Made by a program: the position numbers and the translations under genes. A stretch of 12,460 nucleotides of DNA from assembly GCA_002451065.1 (NCBI GenBank), contig DKBC01000358.1:1-12460 (forward strand), in the 5' to 3' direction. Origin of the DNA: Betaproteobacteria bacterium UBA6910 (GTDB lineage Bacteria > Pseudomonadota > Gammaproteobacteria > Burkholderiales > UBA6910). Shown in pieces: positions 7,579 through 12,460 of the stretch (positions within the stretch are counted from its first letter, which is position 1; each line of letters begins with the position of its first letter). Under the pieces are notes generated by a model that did not search any database, was not told the origin of the DNA, and was given only the letters and a program-made list of their open reading frames with translations.

Positions 7579-8802
7579 ATGCCCGGGCCGCTTTCCCACC
7601 TCCGAGTGCTCGACCTGTCCCGGGTGCTCGCCGGGCCCTGGGCGAGCCAGCTGCTGGCGGATCTGGGCGCCGAAGTGATCAAGATCGAGCGCCCGGGCAG
7701 CGGCGATGACACCCGCGGATGGGGCCCGCCCTGGCTCAAGGACGCCCAGGGCCGCGACACCCGCGAGTCCGCCTACTATCTCTCCTGCAACCGGGGCAAG
7801 AAATCCGTGACCTTGGACCTCAGCCGGCCCGAGGGGCAGGAACTGGCGCGGGAGTTGGCTGCCCGCTCCGACATCCTGCTCGAGAACTACAAGGTTGGTG
7901 CCCTCGCCCGCTACCGGCTGGGCTTCGCGGACCTGGAGACCCTCAATCCAGGCCTGATCTATTGCTCCATCACCGGCTTCGGCCAGGACGGCCCCTACCG
8001 CGATCGCGCCGGCTACGATTTCATGATCCAGGGCATGGGCGGGCTCATGAGCGTCACCGGCGAGCCCGACGGCGCGCCGGGCGGAGGGCCCGTGAAAGTG
8101 GGCGTCGCCATCGCTGACGTCATGACCGGCATGTACGCCGCGGTGGCGGTGCTCGCCGCTCTGGCTCACCGCGGCCTGAGCGGCAAGGGACAGTACATCG
8201 ACTTGGCGTTGCTCGACGTGGAGGTGGCCATGCTCGCCAACCAGGCCATGAACTACCTGATCTCCGGCAGCCCGCCGGGGCGCCTGGGGAACGCCCATCC
8301 CAATATCGTCCCCTACGAGGCGTTTCGCACCCGGGATGGCGGCCTGATCCTGGCCATCGGCAACGACGCCCAGTTCGCTAGATTCTGCGACATCGCCGGC
8401 CGGCCCGAGGTCGCCCGGGACTCGCGCTTCGCCACCAATGCCAGCCGTGTCACCAACCGGGACGCGCTGGTTCCCCTGGTCGCCGGGTGGCTGGCCGGGC
8501 GCACCACCGCCGAGTGGCTGGCCGCCCTGGAGCCCGCCGGCGTGCCTTGCGGACCCGTGAACGCCCTCGACCAGGTGTTCGCCGACCCCCAGGTCCGCCA
8601 TCGGGGGATGCGCGTGGATCTGCCGCACCCCGACGCGGGGACGGTTCCCTCGGTGGCGAGCCCCCTGCGTTTTTCCGTCACAGCAGCGGAACACACCGTT
8701 CCCCCGCCCCGTCTCGGCGAGCACACCCTGCCCGTGCTGCGCGGTCTGTTGGGTCTTTCCGAGCAACGAATTGCCGAACTGCGCCAGGAGGGCATCGTGT
8801 GA
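7579..8802 (+). CDS. CaiB/BaiF family (class III) CoA-transferase, probably glutarate-related
   Basis: Cytoplasmic enzyme moving CoA between carboxylic acids, 407 residues, normal for a single-domain family member. The N-terminus LSHLRVLDLSRVLAGPWASQLLADLGAEVIKIERP is the classic CaiB/BaiF opening, followed by RGKKSVTLDL (72-81), SDILLENYKVGALARYRLG, YCSITGFGQDGPY (128-140) and GYDFMIQGMGGLMSVTG (145-161). Asp147 is the likely acyl-anhydride-forming catalytic aspartate. The C-terminal part holds PCGPVN and LGEHT motifs. Genes of this family often neighbour gcdH, and the human relative SUGCT transfers CoA from succinyl-CoA to glutarate, so succinyl-CoA:glutarate CoA-transfer is a reasonable guess. 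Other acids are possible. It starts 18 bp after the GGDEF/EAL gene without a clear ribosome site, so it is probably co-transcribed with it. Confidence 0.9.
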   Translation: MPGPLSHLRVLDLSRVLAGPWASQLLADLGAEVIKIERPGSGDDTRGWGPPWLKDAQGRDTRESAYYLSCNRGKKSVTLDLSRPEGQELARELAARSDILLENYKVGALARYRLGFADLETLNPGLIYCSITGFGQDGPYRDRAGYDFMIQGMGGLMSVTGEPDGAPGGGPVKVGVAIADVMTGMYAAVAVLAALAHRGLSGKGQYIDLALLDVEVAMLANQAMNYLISGSPPGRLGNAHPNIVPYEAFRTRDGGLILAIGNDAQFARFCDIAGRPEVARDSRFATNASRVTNRDALVPLVAGWLAGRTTAEWLAALEPAGVPCGPVNALDQVFADPQVRHRGMRVDLPHPDAGTVPSVASPLRFSVTAAEHTVPPPRLGEHTLPVLRGLLGLSEQRIAELRQEGIV

Positions 8803-8849
8803 CGCGCTGGAGCCCGCGGGCGGCCCGGCGTAACATATTTCATCGTGCT

Positions 8850-9323
8850 ATGGGAAAGACGTTCCTCATCGCTTTGCTGGGGCTTGTCAGCGCCGCGGCA
8901 GCCGCCGAGACGCCGGAGCAGTTCGCCGAGCGCATGCAGCCGGTCGCCGGAGTGCAGACGGTTCTCAACCATCGCAACGACGGCAGCTTCGGTTCGCTCT
9001 CCATAGGCATTCAGCCCGAGGTAGTCCAGAACCGCTCCGCCCTGGACCCGGTGCTAGCCGATATCGGCAAGTTCGCGGCCGGCGGCCGAATGAAGGTCTC
9101 CGTGCTATCCCCGACGCAACCGGACGCGGATTACATCGCGACCCGCCTGCGGGAGACAGGAGTCAAGAACGTGGCGACGCGCGTCATGGCGGCGGGGGTC
9201 AGCATCCAGGTGACCCGGGTGTTCCTGACCGCGGATAGTGGAGCGCCCCCGGCCGCGGCAAAGCCCGGCAAGGTCGAGGCCTCGAAATCGGCGAATCCCT
9301 CCCCGGGTCAGAAGGAAAAATGA
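8850..9323 (+). CDS. Secreted protein of unknown function, first gene of the fccAB-type operon
   Basis: A 157-residue protein I do not recognise. The ATG at 8850 opens directly into a signal peptide (MGKTFLIALLGLVSAAAAA) likely cut before ETPEQF, so it should be periplasmic. The mature part has no cysteine, no haem motif and no lipobox. Residues about 65-125 alternate predicted helix and strand (LDPVLADIGKFAAGGRMKVSVL, then DADYIATRLRETGVKNV), loosely like an OmpA-C fold, but this is not established. The tail from about 130 is Ala/Pro/Lys-rich and probably disordered. Its stop overlaps the start of the cytochrome gene as ATGA (9320-9323), so the two are translationally coupled. An AT-rich patch at 8831-8840, unusual here, could be a -10 region. 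Reality of the gene is well supported by signal peptide, codon use and coupling; function is open. Confidence 0.8.
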   Translation: MGKTFLIALLGLVSAAAAAETPEQFAERMQPVAGVQTVLNHRNDGSFGSLSIGIQPEVVQNRSALDPVLADIGKFAAGGRMKVSVLSPTQPDADYIATRLRETGVKNVATRVMAAGVSIQVTRVFLTADSGAPPAAAKPGKVEASKSANPSPGQKEK

Positions 9324-9913
9324 AAACGCGCTCCCGGTGCCTGCTGCTCGCCGCGGCGCTCCTCTCCCCCGGGTTGCCGGCCCTGGCGGAAAGACCGTCG
9401 CCCGCCATGCTGTCCGAATCCTGCGGCGCCTGCCATGGCACCCGGGGCGCCAGCGCCGGCCCGGCGACCCCCATCATCGGCGGACAGTCTGCGGGCTACA
9501 TTGCCGCGTCCCTCAATGCATTCCGTGACGGCCGGCGGCCTTCTTCAGTGATGGGGCGCCTCGCCAAGGGCTTTGCCCGGGACGACTACGTTCTGATGGG
9601 CAACTTCCTCGCCGCCCAGCCCTTCGTCGCAGCGCGCCAGGCCACCGATCCCGCCCTCGCCGCCCGCGGCAGGAACGTCCATGAGGTGCTGTGCGAGCGA
9701 TGCCATGCCGATAGAGGGCGGCGCTTCGAGGACCGGGAGGCCAAGGCGCCAGGACCGATTCTTTCCGGCCAGTGGCTGCAGTACCTGCTCATTACCTTCA
9801 ACGAGTTCATTGCCAAGGAGCGCCCGTTCCCGGCTGGGATGGACGAGGCCTTCCGGCAGCTGAAGCGCGGCGACGCGGAAGCCCTCGCCCATTACTACGC
9901 CTCCCGGCCGTGA
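9320..9913 (+). CDS. fccA: Dihaem cytochrome c, cytochrome subunit of sulfide dehydrogenase (FccA/SoxE-like)
   Basis: Periplasmic class I cytochrome c with two haems, of the c4/FccA type, expected to take electrons from the FccB flavoprotein and pass them to the respiratory chain. The 197-residue product has a signal peptide ending near PALA (residue 23). Haem sites are CGACH (35-39) and CERCH (125-129). Met78 (SSVMGRL) and Met174 (AGMDEAF) are likely sixth ligands, each about 40-45 residues after its haem motif. The size fits the roughly 21-kDa dihaem subunit of Allochromatium flavocytochrome c. Start ATG 9320 overlaps the upstream stop, with AAGGA just before it. It is followed by the flavoprotein gene with a GTGA overlap. 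A plain cytochrome c4 is less likely given that partner. Confidence 0.9.
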   Translation: MKTRSRCLLLAAALLSPGLPALAERPSPAMLSESCGACHGTRGASAGPATPIIGGQSAGYIAASLNAFRDGRRPSSVMGRLAKGFARDDYVLMGNFLAAQPFVAARQATDPALAARGRNVHEVLCERCHADRGRRFEDREAKAPGPILSGQWLQYLLITFNEFIAKERPFPAGMDEAFRQLKRGDAEALAHYYASRP

Positions 9914-11172
9914 GCACCAGCCGCCGCAGCTTCCTCCGCAGCGCCGCCGGTCTCGCCCTGGGCGGACTGTCATGGCGCAGCCGGGCGGAGAATCTGCTTC
10001 CCCGGTCCGAGCGTAGGGTGGTGGTGGTGGGAGGCGGATTTGGCGGCGCCATCGCGGCGAAATACCTCAGGCTCCATGATCCCTCGGTGGACGTGGTGCT
10101 CATCGACCGCAAGACCACCTATATCGCGTGCCCGTTCACCAACCGCGTCATCGCCGGCCTGCGCGACCTCGCGGAAAACACCGTGGGCTACGACGAACTG
10201 GCGGCCCGCCACCAGATTACGGTGCTGCCCACCGAAGTCACGGCGGTGGACACCGCGGCAAAGCAGGTGGTGACGCCGGGCGGCGCCATCAACTACACCC
10301 GGCTGGTGCTTTCCCCCGGCATCGATTTCCGTTACGACGAGATCGACGGCGCGGATCCGGCCCGCACGCCGGAAATCATGCCCCACGCCTGGCAGGCCGG
10401 CGAACAGACGCTCCTGCTCCGCAGCCAGCTCGCGGCCATGCGCAGCGGCGGCACCGTGGTGATGTCCATCCCCCTGGCGCCCTTCCGCTGTCCGCCGGGC
10501 CCCTATGAGCGCGTTTCCCTCATGGCGTGGTACCTGAAGCGGACCAATCCAAAGTCCAAGATCATCGTGCTGGACGCCAATCCCGACATCGCCGCCAAGG
10601 CCCGGCTGTTTCGCGCCGCGTGGCAGCAGATGTACAAGGGCATGGTGGACTACCGGCCGGCGCAGAAAGTGACCCGGGTAATCCTCGAGCGCCGCGCGGT
10701 GGACACGGGCGCGGAGACCATCCGCGGCGACGTGGTGAACCTGATTCCGCCCCAGAAAGCCGCGCCCCTCGCCTTCCAGGCCGGCGTCGTCGGCGACGAC
10801 GGCAAATGGTGCCCCGTGAGTCAGATCACCTTCGAATCCCGGGTGCCGGGCATCCATGTGATCGGCGACTCCTGCATCGCCGGCGCCATGCCCAAGTCCG
10901 CCTTTTCCGCCAACTCCCAGGGCAAGGTGGTGGCTCTCAACATGCTGGCCGTGATGAACGGTCGCGAGCCGGATGCACCGGCCCATGTCAACGTCTGCTA
11001 CAGCTACGTAAATGACAGGGAAGCGATGTCGGTAGCCGGCCTCTACCGCGTCCTCGGCGACAACACCGTGTTCGTGCCCCAGGCGGGCGGACTCCCCACC
11101 AGCTATACCGAGCTGGAAGGCATCCAGGCGGCGAGCTGGTTTAACAACATGCTGCGGGAGATGTCGTCGTAA
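9910..11172 (+). CDS. fccB: Flavocytochrome c sulfide dehydrogenase, flavoprotein subunit (FccB/SoxF-like)
   Basis: Tat-exported FAD enzyme that oxidises sulfide to zero-valent sulfur or polysulfide in the periplasm with the dihaem cytochrome encoded upstream. The start is GTG at 9910, overlapping the fccA stop as GTGA; it places the twin-arginine signal SRRSFLRS at residues 4-11, whereas earlier in-frame starts would put about 46 unrelated residues before it. The 420-residue length is normal for the precursor. VVVVGGGFGGAIAAKYL (37-53) is the FAD dinucleotide fold. Cys74 in TYIACPFTNRVIAGL matches the covalent FAD cysteine of Allochromatium FccB. Cys194 (FRCPPGPYER) and Cys301 (KWCPVSQITFES) match its redox-active disulfide. 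GIHVIGDSC (314-322) is the second FAD motif. The C-terminal FCSD domain follows. SoxF is the main alternative name; no sox genes are visible. Confidence 0.94.
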   Translation: MSTSRRSFLRSAAGLALGGLSWRSRAENLLPRSERRVVVVGGGFGGAIAAKYLRLHDPSVDVVLIDRKTTYIACPFTNRVIAGLRDLAENTVGYDELAARHQITVLPTEVTAVDTAAKQVVTPGGAINYTRLVLSPGIDFRYDEIDGADPARTPEIMPHAWQAGEQTLLLRSQLAAMRSGGTVVMSIPLAPFRCPPGPYERVSLMAWYLKRTNPKSKIIVLDANPDIAAKARLFRAAWQQMYKGMVDYRPAQKVTRVILERRAVDTGAETIRGDVVNLIPPQKAAPLAFQAGVVGDDGKWCPVSQITFESRVPGIHVIGDSCIAGAMPKSAFSANSQGKVVALNMLAVMNGREPDAPAHVNVCYSYVNDREAMSVAGLYRVLGDNTVFVPQAGGLPTSYTELEGIQAASWFNNMLREMSS

Positions 11173-11181
11173 GGAGCCCGG

Positions 11182-12144
11182 TCAAAACTGGAACTTGACG
11201 CCGAGGAACGGGCCGCTGAAGTTCAACTCGCCGAACAAGCCTCCGTCGTCGAGATTCCAGTCCAGGGAGCGATAGGCAAGAACGGCATCTGCGCCGCGGA
11301 AGCGGTAGCCGACGCCGGCCAGGGCCTGCCATGTCAGGTCCGATTCACCAGCCCCGATGTCCGCGTAGTAGGTCAGATACCACTTCTCTGCCAGGTTGAC
11401 CCGGCCCCGGACCCCCACGATGCCATCCCAAGCGCTCCCGGAATCGGACACCGAGGCCGCCCTAAACCCGAGGGGCCCGAAGCTCTGCGCCTCCAGCGTG
11501 GCATCCAACTGCAGATAGCGCGCGCCAGCCAGCGCGTCGAGGACCAGCTTCTCGGTGTGGATGAGGTTATAGCCAACCGACGGGGTCAGGACCCAGCCCC
11601 TCACGTTGATGCTGCTGAAGGTTGCGATATCGATGCCAGAGGGTCCTCCGGGGAAGGTCACCGAACCCGTGTTTTCCCCGGAAACGTCCAGGTAGATGAC
11701 ATCAGCCAGGAACGACCATCTGCCTTTGCGCGCCTCAAACGCGCCCATGAGCGCCATGTCCAGGTTGCGGAGGATCTTGTCAAAGCCCACATCGACGTCC
11801 CCTCCATTGGCCGTCTGCCCACCTATTCCCGCGGCCCAGATGTAAATTTTGGCGGCATATTGCCAATCGCTCCGTCCGCCGGCGTCGGCAGCGGCAGCAG
11901 CCCCTGGGCAAGGGCCGAATGCAAAGGCCGCCGCCAGCGCGGCAGCCAATTTGCTCCGAACCCCTGGAGCGACACCCTTTGGCGGTCTGCCGTTGATTCC
12001 CGCCTCTCGCGTCGTTCCCCGCCGCCCGGCACGGGAAACGGGCCTGCCCCCTGTTTGAGACACATACCCCAGATCTTCGCTCAGAGCCGCGCCCAGGCGC
12101 CGATCATTTCGCCCCATGGGCTTCCGCCCAACCACCGTAACCAT
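11182..12144 (-). CDS. Outer-membrane beta-barrel protein, unknown function
   Basis: Predicted small barrel protein. Strand-like alternating segments run from DWQYAAKIYIWAAGIGG (about 93-109) to the end, where SGPFLGVKFQF ends in the terminal phenylalanine typical of outer-membrane proteins. GRWSFLADVIYLDVSG, GYNLIHTEKLVLDALAGARYLQL and KWYLTYYADIGAGESDLTWQ resemble a widespread proteobacterial family of uncharacterised outer-membrane proteins. The start is uncertain. ATG 12144 has GGAAGG 6 nt upstream and follows the previous gene by 3 bp, but it puts about 65 polar, Arg-rich residues before the hydrophobic signal core (LAAALAAAFAFG, 66-77). GTG at 12063 and TTG at 11949 are alternatives. 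It is convergent with fccB, stop to stop 9 bp apart. The preceding DUF1254-type gene suggests a shared operon; substrate unknown. Confidence 0.8.
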   Translation of the reverse strand: MVTVVGRKPMGRNDRRLGAALSEDLGYVSQTGGRPVSRAGRRGTTREAGINGRPPKGVAPGVRSKLAAALAAAFAFGPCPGAAAAADAGGRSDWQYAAKIYIWAAGIGGQTANGGDVDVGFDKILRNLDMALMGAFEARKGRWSFLADVIYLDVSGENTGSVTFPGGPSGIDIATFSSINVRGWVLTPSVGYNLIHTEKLVLDALAGARYLQLDATLEAQSFGPLGFRAASVSDSGSAWDGIVGVRGRVNLAEKWYLTYYADIGAGESDLTWQALAGVGYRFRGADAVLAYRSLDWNLDDGGLFGELNFSGPFLGVKFQF

Positions 12145-12147
12145 GTC

Positions 12148-12460
12148 TCACCTTCCGGATTGCGCCCTGGCGCGCGCCGGGCTGCCGGCCGCTCCTAAAG
12201 AGGATCGCGCCGCCCTTTCCACGTCCCCCAATTTCCAAGTCTTCTCGAAGAGCGGGCGATCCGGGCCATACAGGCGGAAGATCAGGAAGAAATCCTCGCC
12301 GGTCGGGATCCAGTTGGATTCCATGCCTGCCGGCGCCTTGGGCGCGAAATAGACTTCGACGGAGCCGTCGGCATTTTTCTTCATCCTGTCGAGTCCCACC
12401 GAGGAAAAGCCGACCCTGGGAGCGCCTTCGACGAAGCCCTTGGTCTTCATGCTGTAGACG
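12148..12460 (-). CDS. DUF1254/DUF1214 domain protein, C-terminal part (5' end outside window)
   Basis: Only the last 103 or so residues are visible; the frame is open to the window edge (VYSMKTKGFVEG...). The segment DGSVEVYFAPKAPAGMESNWIPT followed by FFLIFRLYGPDRPLFEKTWKLGDVE is the conserved end of the DUF1214 domain, which usually follows DUF1254 in secreted proteins of about 350-480 residues. The biochemical function of the family is poorly defined. After the domain the chain ends with a short Ala/Arg-rich tail (about 25 residues) not typical of the domain. The stop at 12150-12148 lies 3 bp before the start of the outer-membrane protein gene, whose ribosome site (12156-12151) lies within this gene's last codons. 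The domain assignment is from recognised motifs and is fairly secure. Confidence 0.82.
   Translation of the reverse strand, partial: VYSMKTKGFVEGAPRVGFSSVGLDRMKKNADGSVEVYFAPKAPAGMESNWIPTGEDFFLIFRLYGPDRPLFEKTWKLGDVERAARSSLGAAGSPARARAQSGR

Noticed and set aside
7165..8766. 533-codon open frame on the minus strand across the GGDEF/EAL end and the CoA-transferase
   Set aside because: It spans two genes with clear motifs and their junction, and its translation shows no recognisable domain.
8850..9323. The secreted unknown protein as the missing YfiB (OmpA-like lipoprotein)
   Set aside because: It has no lipobox cysteine and is coupled to the cytochrome gene rather than the YfiR-like pair; the OmpA-like pattern is only loose.

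Overview
High-GC, densely packed DNA with bacterial gene organisation, almost certainly from a Pseudomonadota chromosome. The likely source is a metabolically versatile betaproteobacterium. This rests on a Liv-type ABC transporter beside glutaryl-CoA dehydrogenase, a CHASE8/GGDEF/EAL signalling protein, and flavocytochrome c sulfide dehydrogenase genes. No RNA gene, insertion sequence, CRISPR array or phage gene was seen. The taxonomic call is an inference from gene content.

Left part (1-2863, minus strand): a branched-chain-amino-acid-type ABC importer read leftward as binding protein, then LivH permease, then LivM permease, which runs off the window. LivH and LivM overlap by ATGA. A compact GC palindrome lies between the binding protein gene and livH. 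Positions 2864-3190 form a divergent regulatory region with a dyad over a possible promoter and a perfect 10-bp hairpin.

Centre (3191-8802, plus strand): gcdH encodes glutaryl-CoA dehydrogenase with all recognised catalytic residues. About 500 bp with no recognisable gene follow. Next come a YfiR-like periplasmic protein and a membrane protein with CHASE8, HAMP, GGDEF and EAL domains, then a CaiB/BaiF family (class III) CoA-transferase. GcdH and the CoA-transferase make a plausible glutarate/glutaryl-CoA unit: CoA transfer to glutarate, then oxidative decarboxylation to crotonyl-CoA. The c-di-GMP pair sits between them. The divergent importer may bring in a precursor such as an amino acid, aromatic acid or dicarboxylate, but its substrate is not shown by sequence.

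Right part, plus strand (8850-11172): three tightly coupled genes encode a small secreted protein of unknown function, a dihaem cytochrome c (FccA/SoxE type) and a Tat-exported flavoprotein (FccB/SoxF type). The last two should form a periplasmic flavocytochrome c sulfide dehydrogenase that oxidises sulfide and reduces cytochrome c. The first gene is the best candidate here for an undescribed partner.

Right edge, minus strand (11182-12460): the C-terminal end of a DUF1254/DUF1214-type protein is followed after 3 bp by an outer-membrane beta-barrel protein, convergent with fccB.
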